Shown here one piece after another: positions 9,727-21,800 of a stretch of 64,000 nt of DNA. Both the position numbers and the translations under genes were made by a program. Positions within the stretch are counted from its first letter, which is position 1. Each line of letters begins with the position of its first letter. The stretch comes from Lonicera japonica. Its lineage: Eukaryota > Streptophyta > Magnoliopsida > Dipsacales > Caprifoliaceae. Below the pieces are notes generated by a model. That model saw only the letters and a list, made by a program, of their open reading frames with translations, ran no database searches and was not told the DNA's origin. Location: the NCBI GenBank assembly GCA_021464415.1, contig CM038469.1, positions 17,937,901-18,001,900 of the forward strand. Direction: 5' to 3'.

Positions 9727-11587
9727 TGTAATACCCAGCGTTCCATTTTAGGAATTAACCTTCTTGTAAGCCTAGTTAAAGCTTACTCTCCGTCAGAGCG
9801 TAAGCTTTGGGTTCTGAGCCCTTCGTACTTGACCCGGTATTTCTAGCATGTCATGTTAGACTTATTAAGTTTGTCGGAGCAATCATTTCGTTATTTAGGT
9901 GGTCTGAATCGAAACCTAGGTGATAATCGCATGTTTTGACTTTTCGTGATTCATTGATTTTTGGCCAACATTGAGAGGCCATAACTTTTTCATCCGATGT
10001 CCAAATGACTCCCCGTTTGCGGCCACGTCGCCTTCATTTCATTCCCCTCTACAACCTTCATGATTGGCCCAACATGAGATTCAGCCATTTCAAGGTTCAT
10101 TTTGGGCCTAAAAAGTCAGAGAATGGTGCTGCAGTTACCATGATCGATCATGGTCCACCAAAATGTAATTTTGTGTTCAAGATCAATTATGGGTTTACCC
10201 ATGATCGATCATGATTTCTATCATAGCCTATTTTGACCATTTTTGACCAAAAACACCTCCCACACCTTTAAGAGAGTTTTAGAGAGAGATTATGAGAGAT
10301 TCTTAAGGGATTCTTAAGTGTTCCTCACTTTGATACAAGATTTGGGGCCAATTTTACACTATTCATCATCTTCAACCTTCCTCCTCTTCCATGGTTGCTT
10401 GAGCTTGAGCTAAGGCTTCGTTATTCAGCTTCTACGTGTCATCAACTCGAGGATCTTGCTTCTCTAAGGTGGGAACACTACTAATAAAGTTCTTTTTCAA
10501 ATGATTAATTTTGCATTAGAGTTTTCATGTCAAATTTGGGGATTTTCTTATAAACCCTAGGTTGTTGCATCTCATGGGATTTGGGCTAGTTAGAGCTAAA
10601 ATTAGTTATTAATAGTGATGGATTATTACTTCAATTACATGATTTGACAAGTCAATACATGTTTTAGCTCATATACATAATGATTCATGTGAAACTCACC
10701 TTGTAGTTACATGAACGACTTAAAAATGGGGGGGGGGGGTTTGGGGATTTGTGCTTAAGTAGCGATTGATTGTTGATCATGGGTAATGGATACACACCAA
10801 TAAGGCTTTAGTGGTAAGTATTGAACCTTTTCATTAAGATTTTCACTAGAGCCTCACTAAGGCAGAACCATATGTGATAATTTGGGAATCTAGCGCCTCA
10901 TGTAGATCATTATTCATATTAGTGATAAAGATACCACTTATATACACACTAGTAATATAATAAACGTAATTTGGTTGAACGTGGGCTGCCTTAACCATAA
11001 TTATATGAAACCAAGCGTGCCAAGTGCCTCCGTTAGGCAAGAATCGCAATGACTAATGCTTGGATGGGTAGAATATCATAAAGACTTTGATACGAACCAT
11101 ATGTCCTTGGTTTTACATACGTGACTCATTAGTAGATGTAAAACACCAATAATGAACTGGTTTGCCATAAAATACGAATGACCACGTGACGGTCATGTTA
11201 TGGATTATAAGCATGATAACGATGCTTTTGATGATAATAAATGGATTGCATACAATTGTATAATTGTGCATATATGTATGTTAATTGCCATATGTGTGAT
11301 CGATGATGTGATGAATGATATATATATATATATATATATATATGTTATGTCGGAATGAATGGATACATTTTTGGTTACGTGATCACACATATGGGTTGGA
11401 TTGATGGACCGAGCACCAGGTAGCTCCTGTGTGACTCAAAGATGGGCCGCCTAATTGCCACTCCTGGATGAAATTTCTTAAACTGTACATGGGAAAAAAG
11501 ATCGGTGAACTCCACCAGGTGGTTGAAATTCCATGAAATGAGAGCCCACTCTATGCATCTTACTTTCCGGATGACTATGTGTCCCTG
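9727..11587 (+). mobile_element. Gypsy-type LTR copy A (3' end not found)
   Basis: It starts TGTAATACCC. The first 500 bp align by eye with the start of the minus-strand LTR at 20466-23510: a GGTGGTCTGAAT block, CGCATGTTTTG, then GCCATAAC and GTCCAAATGACTCCC, then a CATGATCGATCATG palindrome. Position 11588 begins a second LTR start of the same type, so copy A is probably interrupted or truncated there. No coding capacity is seen. Confidence 0.65.
10137..10213. promoter_or_regulatory. Palindrome pair in LTR copy A
   Basis: ACCATGATCGATCATGGT (10137-10154) is a perfect 18-bp palindrome, and CATGATCGATCATG repeats at 10200-10213. Both lie about 410-490 bp from the LTR start and shortly before a TTTAAGAG stretch that could serve as a TATA region (about 10267). 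A role as dimeric factor-binding sites is inferred. Confidence 0.5.
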
Positions 11588-13590
11588 TGTAATACCCCGT
11601 TATTTTATCTCACCCTAATTGCGATTATTCGTCTCTATTATAGTTGATGTGATCCTCGAACGGTGAAATTTTATTTGTTTGATGAGTCAGGATGGGTTAA
11701 GGACTTTTGTATGTTATATTAGTGTCATGTAACTCCTTAGTATGTCCGTATAGTGATTCAAGTAGTCTGAGTGAGAATTGGTTCTTAAATCGCTCGTTTT
11801 CATTTTGTCAGTAAACTGACGTTCTTCTCTTTGGAAAGGCATAACTTCTTTATCCTAAGTCCAAATGAGTCCCCGTTTGCACGGTTAGAATGGTAATTCA
11901 AAGATCTAAAACTTTTGTGTTTTGGATAAAGTCCAATTCACACTCTTCGATGATAAAAAAACTAACGCGAAGTTGAAAAACTCCTCAAAACCTGCTTGGA
12001 GCAACTTGGCCTGCGGACCGGTCTGGGCTTTTGCCATACCGGTCCGCCCTTTGTGAATGTGGGAGGTGGTGGTCTGCGGCTGGTCCCCAAAATGGGCAGA
12101 CCGGTCTAGCCTTCTGAACCTGGGCACCGATTTTAATTATTTAAAGTCGGCTTTCTCCCAATTCATTCTATTTTCAAGAGACATATCGTAAGAGTGCTAG
12201 AGAGAGATGAGACAAATTTATAAGGGTTTCCAAGGAGGTTTGTAACCATATTTCATCCTCAAATCACGGCTTCATCATCACCATCTTCATCTTCTTCACT
12301 CTCTCTCCTCCATTGTTGAAGCTTCAAAGCTCAAATTGGGGATTTCTTGAACTAGCGACTTTCGGCTTGATTCAGCACTTCTAACCCGAGGATATCATTT
12401 TATTGAGGTGGGAATCTCTTACCAAAACTCATTCCTTACCTTATTAATGTCCTATTACAGTTCTATCAAATGTTTTTACACAAAAACCTAACCTTCCTAA
12501 ATATGTTTGTGGGTATATGTTAGTATTTTGCGATAACGTTAAAATTGAAGGTTCGAATGGTATAATGATAGTAAAAATTCCTTGTTTCTATGAGAAATTT
12601 TGGCTAATTGATTTATTTGCACACAAACCCACTCAGACATCATTTTATTGCTAATATTTTTTAATAGAAAGCTTGTTATCCAATTTTAAAGGTCCAAGTG
12701 GAGAATTTTCTTTGCAAAGTACTTATCAAAGGTTATTTATATTTGGAAAGCTGCTTATACCAGAAACCCCTATATCAAGTGCTTTATTGTTAGCGTGTTG
12801 TTATTGAAATATGTATTTATGTATGGTACAATTACTTTACAATGAGTTGGTGGATCATTGTATGGGAATTATATGCTAGCACTATTCCACGATGGTCCTA
12901 GGTTTTAGACGGGGCCAGAAGTTGGGATATTGTCTCTTGGGTGAAAGACTAGAAACCGTGCACAAAAACGAAAGGGAGGCCCTGTTGCCGCATAGGTGAA
13001 AGGCCACAAAATGAAGACCTGATCGTACGCTTGGATATTGGCTAGGATTATCGAAATTACGGCTCTTGGCTTGTGAAACAACGGATAGTAAATTGTGCTA
13101 GAGAGATTATTCATACAATGGGGTTTGTTTAATAAATCATTATAATGCTTTCCAAACATCATTTAAATTTATATTTATATTTATGATTCCCATTGAGTCC
13201 TTTCGACTCATCCCGTTCTTTTTCCTACAGGTACTTTAGCGGGTTCCTCGAGAAAAGGGAAAGGAAAGGACGTATCTCCTTAGATCACCTTTGTTACTAT
13301 TCCGTAGTCGAGGGTCTTTTACGAATGAAAGACCATTGCTCCTAGAGTTGATTATTATGTGTACTATGTAAACACTATAACTTAAATATTGTTTTACTTT
13401 CACATGTAGAACTTGGTTTGTATTATTAGAACATGTTATGTATAAGACGTTTTAACTGGGGCCTTATTGTTAGATTATGGATTTTTCATGTCAATGTGGA
13501 ATTTTATTAAATTATCCGCCATTGGCATACAACTTCCGTGATTAACCAAATTCTGGAGAATTAACCCTCTTAATGGGGTTTGGGGCGTAA
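11588..13590 (+). mobile_element. Gypsy-type LTR copy B
   Basis: It starts TGTAATACCCCG. It shares the block GGCATAACTTC / GTCCAAATGAGTCCCCG, an internal segment near 12955-13010 (AGGCCCTGTTGCC, GGTGAAAGGCCAC) and the CCATTGAGTCCTTTCGACTC block (13190-13209) with the minus-strand LTR copies at 19793-26184. Its 3' end matches their ends (GTGATTAACC, then GTTTGGGGCGT), but the expected terminal CACA has decayed to AAAG. The right edge and the target-site duplication are therefore uncertain. Confidence 0.65.
12015..12107. promoter_or_regulatory. ACCGGT palindromes in LTR copy B
   Basis: ACCGGT occurs in GGACCGGTC (12015-12023), TACCGGTCC (12037-12045) and the perfect palindrome AGACCGGTCT (12098-12107). 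They precede a TTATTTAAAG stretch at about 12137. The position matches the CATGATCGATCATG palindromes of copies A and C, but the sequence differs. Confidence 0.5.
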
Positions 13591-15435
13591 AGTTTCCTTG
13601 ACAGCGGAGTAGGTCCCGTATGCCACTACTAACCAATTGGTGAGTTTCCCGGGAAGTAGTGGACTGCTAATGACATCACCTTGCTAGGGTGTCTCCTGGT
13701 ATAGTTCATTTCGAGTGTCGAGTTGTCTTGCATGAGGTGTCTTTCTCGTTAACTATTTGGAATGTTATTCCCGAAAAAATGTCTTGCGTAGGTTATCTCA
13801 AAATGACTTACTTGTAGAACTAAGTACTTGAGCCACTCCCCACTTAGAAAAGACATGGACAAGACCTTTGGACCCTTTGGGATCTGTTGTTCTCGGCTTA
13901 GACTACTCGAAGTGAAACTGAGACATTATGTAAGAGATATGATACAGACCGATGTGATATGGATGAATGTTGTTATTGTTGTATCATATATGTGTTGTTA
14001 TATATATATATATATATAATGCCTTGATGTGTTGTGTATGGTATAAGATGTAGGCGAACACTTATGAATATATCATAATACAAATAAGAAAGCATCGGGC
14101 CATCCATAATGTACTAATACATGAAGTGATAAGTGTTAATAGCTATTGGACCATAGAGACACGATATACTGGCATGTGAACGTGTATTGATTGTAAGATC
14201 AGTTGACCGGATCATAATAAACATAAGATACTAATAATCAAAGTGGCAATTATAGCTAATGGAATATATCGACGAAATAGTACCATAACATGAAGCTTAC
14301 AATGAGTGAGGTAGCAGTGAAGCCTACTAGTCGGCCAAGTATGGGATACATAACGAACTATAATTAAGGAAGAAATATTAAACGCTTGGCCTATAGTTAT
14401 TACTAACAATGTCCTTCAAAACTAACGTGCTTGATTAAAATCACCTCCTAACTATTGTCCTTTGTTCTAATGTTGTAATTGTAATACTTCAATTTAACAT
14501 TTCATTTGATGATTAGCTAGAAAAAGAATGAAAAAATACTCATATTTTCTGTGAGAAGTTGAAAATTAAATTAGAATGATGTTGTGAGATACTCTCAATT
14601 TTATGATATTTTTTTAAGCACTAGTTCTCCGTCATTCTATATTGTTGGTGAAAAATTCTTTTTCCCTAACTAAAGAAATTTTTTCCCATGAAAAAATATC
14701 AAAAAATATCAAAAAATAAAAAATCTCACCATCCTCTTCAACTTGTTTTCTATCTTGTCACATAAATCATTCTATATACATTTTCATAGCCTTCCGTTGC
14801 AATCAGAGTAGGGCTTCTTACAAGTGTTTATTTACTTACCATAATGGCAAAACATGGTTTTTGGCGGAGCATAATAATGATTTAAAAAGTAGTATTTTAT
14901 ATTTTTAAAATTATATATTCCTCTAATAATATAGATAATTGCGTCGTAATTCGTGTCAAAAGCACTATCATCCATTTAGAAAAAATATCTTAAATTTTAG
15001 CCATACAATTATTTATCTATTTATACATTTAAGATTCAAAGATCCTAATAATATATTAATAAACTAAGTCCTAACTCCTACCAAATGTTCCGATTACCAT
15101 TCAAAAAACATCTTCAATCTCAATCTTAGGACGCAATTTTTTATCCTCTCTAAAAGAAATTTATGATTGAAAAACATGCCCTTATTGCATGAAGTTTGCT
15201 ATTGACATGTACGAAAACATTTTTTAATATTTCATTTTGTTTACCCACCCCTAATCACTGTATATGTGCTCGATATCTAGTGACCAAAAATAAATATATA
15301 CGTATGCATATACATATTTAATATTTAAGAGTCGAGTCCATAATAAAATGTTAAAAAAGTGTCCAGTAAAGCTCAATTTTTCTCTCTCCCCCTAAAATCC
15401 TGCAATCAATTAAAGATGTTCCCTTTTTGCTAAAT
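13591..15435. other. Intergenic region upstream of the SNF2 gene
   Basis: The left half (to about 14420) reads like more decayed LTR sequence and has a (TA)n run near 14000. The right half is AT-rich and should contain the promoter of the SNF2 gene. No coding region is seen. Confidence 0.45.
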
Positions 15436-15470
15436 GTGAGTGAGTGAGTGAGTGAGTGAGTGAGTGAGTG
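15436..15470. repeat. (GTGA)n microsatellite upstream of the SNF2 gene
   Basis: About eight GTGA units lie 240-270 bp before the start codon at 15709, in the likely promoter or 5' UTR. Confidence 0.9.
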
Positions 15471-15708
15471 GCAATGTAGGTTTTGCTGTAGGTAGGTAGA
15501 GGAAGAGTTGTGGTTATTTGCATTCTTTTCATTAATTTTTTGGGGGTTTCAAGATTGAAACTGAAACCTCACCCAAAAATGCCATCTATTACATCCGTAT
15601 AGACATTTTGATTTGATAGATAAATATTTTTGCATTTGCTTCTTTTGTTAATCAATCATAAATTAATTAAAATTAGTGAAGCGAATTTCTTCATCATCTT
15701 CATCATTC

Positions 15709-15790
15709 ATGGATTCAGTCACTAATGCCTGGCCCAGCCCCCAATTTTCAACTTCTCCGTTGCAGCACCCATCCACTCCTTCCGGTACTA

Positions 15791-15823
<33 letters not shown>

Positions 15824-18800
15824 CCCTTGAATTTAATTGCTTATGTGTTTTGAATTTCAATCAGCAAGTCCTTAATTCTTCACATTGGATATTGATGACT
15901 TTTATTGCCATTTGCGATCATTATTTGTTCATTCTGATAAATGGAGAAAGTAATGTATTTCACACAGGAACAGGGGACGGAGCTAAGAATTAGCCTTGGG
16001 GTGGGGGGCGAAAATATATATTACTCGTAGTACAGTGAAATTGGATTTTTTTGCGCCAGTGGCGAATTTTTTTTCTCTCCCATATCGTCATTAAAGATTT
16101 ATTTAGTATTGAAAAACATTCATTTCTATTATTTTATAACATAATTGTATTAATACATTTGTTTACTTCTAATATTCCGCTATTGAATGTAACTTATAGT
16201 AATAAGCATTGTAATTTTTCTTTTTCTAATTAATATTAATACCAAATATTAGGCCATACATAGAGTACTTCTTATATTTATGATTGGGGGGCGAGACCTA
16301 TTTTTTTTTAATAATTTTTTTTTTTGAAATATTTATAGCTAAATACTAATACAGTAGTAGGAATTATAAATTTTTTGGGGGGCGATAATCCAACCTTGAT
16401 TTCACTTGTGGTGCAAGGGCTATGCGCTTCAGATGTTACATCAAATATTGCACTTTTTTAATAACCCAAACAACGTTCTAAAACTCGTTATGTGTTCCTA
16501 GGGCGGCGAGGGGGAATTAGATCCTAGGGGATTAATCGGACAAATGGTTTTTCTATTTATTAATTATTTAAAATGTCAAATGGCCTTGTAGCCTAGTGGC
16601 ATCCTCATAATTATCTTTGATATGAATGATTAATCAAAAAAGTATTTAAAATGTCAAAAAAAAAAATCAAATTTAAGTTTACTTCTGAAAATGACATTGA
16701 GAGTTTGTTAAACAAATACTCTCATGGTTCAAACATGAAAAAGAAGTTTTAAAAACAAAAAGGAGTGAAAGACTCCGTATCGCCATCCTGCAAGACTAGG
16801 TGTGGCCGCTGTTTAAAATTGTTTACAAATGTTTAAGTGTAATAAGTATTGTTGTATCCGTCATGATTTTATCATATTTCATTGTTATAATTTTTTGAAT
16901 AGTAGGTTGTTTCATTGGTAAAGGGCTCTGGATGTGGAAGCATAATCAATGGTTACTAATAAGATTTATTTACGACGATGCAATTTAGTATATTAGGTTA
17001 TGCTATTTGTTGTTATGTAGGGTTCTGGTTATTTGCATTTTTAATTTGGGGGTTGAAACTTAAACAACAGTCAAAATGCAATTCATTCACTTATAAATCT
17101 TTGATTTACTGATTCGAGCTGAGTTATTTTTTTCTAGATAAAGCATTTGCTTGATAAACATAAAGTAATTATCATCAGTTTTAATTGACTGAATTTAGTG
17201 AAGATGGATTCAGTCACAAATGACTGGCCGATGAATCGTGGCCCCCCAATTTTCAACTCCTTGTGGTGGTTTCTCTCATTGGTACTTTATGAACCATTGT
17301 TGTTTGTTGTCAAACGGAACATTGTAATCGGTCCACTATCAAATTAATTGGATTCAATGAGACGACACAAATCAAATGTTTCTCTAAGAACAGTGGAGCA
17401 TATGATCCCTGAGTTAGTCTCAAGTCTCATTTTGCCTGCTGGTCAAGGTTATGGATCCAGTAGGACAAGGAACGATAAAAGGAAATAAAGCCACAAATAA
17501 AACGAGCAACAACTTCATGCTCACAATATTGTTTCTTTCTAGTGAAGATTTGCAATGGATAGTGTTACTCTTTATTTCATTTGTGGTCTTGTTTTATCCC
17601 AGTGATATTTTTCAAAATGTGACTGCTCGTTTTTATGGTTTGAAGTTTGCTTCTTTTTTTCATTTTTCAAACAGATTTCTATTCTAAGGGGAGGAAAAGG
17701 ATGAAAATCACTGAGGGCAAGGAAGATTCTAATATTTCAAAAGTTGTTAATCATTCCGATCCATTTGCTGTAATGGATTGGTTGCTAGGGCTGAACCATG
17801 GGAAATTTGGTAGTGTCACAAAACAAATTGACCATCTTCTAGCGCTGAGGTCGCATATGCTGAATACATTATACAGACTGCATCCTTCACTAGCAAACGC
17901 GGATAGGAGCCCTGGTGGTCATGAGGTTGTGGAAGCAAATCAACCAGCTAGGCCTATAGCAGATAGTGTAATTATTGATTTAGATGATGAAAAACTACCT
18001 GGAAATCAGAGGCTTTTTCGTCCATACCAGGAGAATTTATTGAAGAAGCCTGCCGGCGAGTTTCTAATGAGGGATTTTTTGTCGAGTCTTCCTTCTGCCT
18101 TTGAGGTAATATTTATTCTGTTTTGGCATTTGTACTTGTGCATGCTATGAGAGATTTGTTTCCATCCATTGCCAGTTGTATAATATATGTGCAAGTGTGC
18201 AACGTTGTTCTGTTTGTTGGTTCTAAGTTCTAACGTCTAAAGGTGGCATTTGTTTTCTTGTCCAAATCTGAAGTACAAAACCTGGATCTGAAAAAACTTG
18301 TTTGTTTTGTGTCTGAATGCAATATCTGAATGCAATATTAAACATATTAATTTGACCATTTTGCAAATTTTTTTCCCTTAACCAAAGGAGTTGGGTTAAG
18401 GGGGAAAAAAAGGTATTTTGCAACCATTTAGATTTCATTGATAACATTTGGAGGTAGGAGAGCCTTTGAGTGATTAAGAGGCATATTAAGAGGTTATTTT
18501 TGAAATTTTAACCCAACAAACACTTTAATTCACCTCAAAGTCTGAATTTTGGCCATTCAGATTTTAGAGGATCAAAATAAAAAGAACATAAATCCTTTGT
18601 TTGGGAGGCTGGAAATTTTCATTTTTGAATTCTTTTTCCACACGCACACCCATTCGACTCAACTCACTACTAGGACTTACACTGTTCACTTCCCAGTCAA
18701 TGGTAGATGGTCAGAGCACAAGTTTGGTGATCTGTGAACCACGAAAAGCAAACCCAATTGATTGCTTGATAGTTTGGTCTTGGATCTATGAAGAGTCAAA

Positions 18801-21800
18801 CCCTATAGTTTTGATTTGGTGTGGGTTGTGTTTTTTGAGCACATTGAGCAAACCCATGCTCCCTGCCCTCCATGCACGAGTAATGTGCTTTCTTGCCAAT
18901 TTTTTATTTTTTATTCTTTTATTTTTTTGAAAAAAAAGAGAGGAAGGTTTAAGTCTCTTCCTCTTTTACTATTAATAACAAAGAAACCCCCTGATCTAGG
19001 TGTGAGTCGAACTCAGGATCCGGGACGGCTTTACTACTAGGCTTACCCGCTCTCACAAATCCTCCAATCTGTGACCTGTACATTATGGGAGGTGGTACCA
19101 AAAGAGGATTCTTAGTTTCGTACTCATGACCTCCATGTTGTGAAGTAAAAAAGCCCATGCCACGAGACTATAGCTTTGGGGTCACACTAAGACTATAGTA
19201 TCCTAGTTTTGCTGCTTCACTCTCTCAATCTCTACACATATTATATGCATATATGTAGTTTATTTTGTCTCCTTTGCTATGTTTGTGTGCATGTGTGCGA
19301 CATTAGGCACTTTAGATTTCTGATGGATGATATATTCAGAACTTGGGAGAATTTGATTGAATTTATAATTTGTTTATCGTCCCAATTATGAAAAGTTTGG
19401 TAAAATTACAAAACCATGGGTCCCCACCCAAAATATCTAGCCCAAGTTATTAAATGAGTTCATTGAACCACCATATAAACCAAAAACAGGAAAAGAAAGA
19501 ATAAAATAGTCTTTGGTTGTTAAGCTTTATTTTCATTTACTATTTTTACGACTTCCTTTTGGTAGCTTAAACGTGGCGGGAATTATTTTTGATTTCGTAT
19601 TACCCGCATTTAAGAATGGTTGTCAATAGGGATGAAATGAGGCGGGGCAACCCAATAAGCCATCTACCTCAACTGTGTCATTCCTTAATTATTCATTTGA
19701 TGCTTCTTTTCTAACATTTAAATACAAAAACATTAATGATATGAGAGTTTTTTTGTTTTTTGTTTTTTTGTTAGAGCATTGTGTATTTGGGGTGTGACGC
19801 CCCGAATCCTGTTAAGGGGTTTAGGCCTTCGTGACCCAGTTAATCACTGTGCCGTACGTGACGACAGGGTTTGAATTAAAATAATTTACGTATTATTGAA
19901 AACATTTCTTATTTTAAAACCCCGTTTAGAAATTTTTTAGCATGTCGAGTTTGTAAATTTAAGAAATCCAAACTTGTGAATAGTATAATAAAAATTAACT
20001 AGAAAATTTAACTCCACATTAACAAAGTTCTCAACCATACAAAATACAAACATTTCCATATATAAACAATCTCTCCAACGAGGTCCCAACTTTTATTAAA
20101 AAACTTTACATCATTTATACAATAAATAATACATTTGAATTAAATATAGGTTTAATTATACAAAGTGTCCAATAATATGCTAAATACATAAATCATAAAT
20201 CATAAGTAATCCTTATATAACTAAAGGTTTTTAAAGCCATCAGAGGTTTTTAGACTTCATACGCGTGCCATCCCCGAAAGACATTCCTGCAAAACTTGTT
20301 TGAAAAATGAGAGTGAACCAAACGGGTTTAGTGGGAACTATAAGGTTTTGGGTAATAAAATACACATTTAAGGACACATGCAACGTGCAGTATAAAGCAT
20401 AGTTTGAAATCATATACATGTGCTTACACAATTTCCATATATATATATATCTTATGTATATAAGTTGTGATGCCCCAAATCCCGTTCAGAGGCATTACCC
20501 TCCGGGGCCCGGTTAATCATGGAGTTGTATGCAGACGGCAAGTAAAAGAGTAATAAACTCCAAGAATAATACAAAGATTAATACAACATTCACTACATAC
20601 AATGATATCTAGTTTTAGAGAGTAATATCAATGTTCTAAAAATCGTGAATCGGAAATTGATCGGCAAGGTGGGGAGTGGGGATTTTTCATTTTATCGGGG
20701 ATTTATCGGGGATAAATCGGAAAAAATTAGATATGCACTGTTCACCATATAAATAATATATTATATAACAATAATACAATATGCTAAATAAAACATAATT
20801 GTAGGGGTAGCAAAATAGATATTAATAGATTAAGGTGTAAAGTGTTAAATGAAAATAATTAAGGGGGTGTTTCGTAATTTCGGTGATTCTCGTTCCCTTC
20901 TCTCTTTCTCTATCTCTCTCGCTCTATCTCTTTCTCTTCGTTCCCTCCTCTCTTCGACTCTTCGTTCAATGATTTCTCTCTCTCTCTATCCCTTCATTCC
21001 CCCTCTCTCTTCGACTCTTCGTTCAATGATTAACTATTACGCTTGTTGTGTCCTTGATTCCTTGTCGAAACAGAGCAGCAGAGAGACTGAGAGGAACGGC
21101 TGGGAAAGAGAGGCATAACAGAGCAACAGAGAGACTGAGAGAGGAACGGCAATCGAGAGTGGGAAAGAGAGGCGAGGTCGGTGGGAGAGAAAGGCGAGGT
21201 CGGTGTGTTGGAGAGAAAACGATTAGGGTTCAGGTAAGAAAACAACGTCGTTTAATTTGGGAATGTTAAAAAAAATTCAATTTATCGCCAATTACGATTT
21301 ATCGCTATAAATCGGAGATAAATTGCCGATTTCTCTGCTGCCGCTATTTCTACCCGATCATGGATAATCCTATCGGTGCTTTGCCATTCCCGATAAATAG
21401 CCGATTTATCGCCGATAAAATCCAATTTTTAGAACACTGAGTAATATAATCATTGTAAGGAACCCCCAACGGTTCCTAAACATCAGTCCACAATTCACTT
21501 AATACACACTTAAGTGCCCGTGAAAATATAATACATGACAAAACTACCGAATAAACAAAACACTAAGACAATGGCCCTTCCGTGTGAAGGACCCTAAGAC
21601 AACTTAAGGTAGCGAGGCAACCTAAGTAATAGCGTCCTTCCTCATCCCTCTCTCGATGTACCTACAAATGCACCTAAATAGAAAAATAATAGAAGTGAGT
21701 CAAATGGACTCAGTGGGAACCATATATAATAGATTTGATAGGAAAATAGTTGGAAATCCTTTGAATAGGTTTTCAAAGTAATACAAATGTATTCAGCCGT

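Noticed and set aside
15974..16400. Possible transposon starting CAGGGGACGGAGC in DRD1 intron 1
   Set aside because: Only one end is recognisable; no matching inverted end or target-site duplication was seen.
20849..21269. Open frames inside hAT-like element 1
   Set aside because: Low-complexity CT/GA sequence with no transposase motif.
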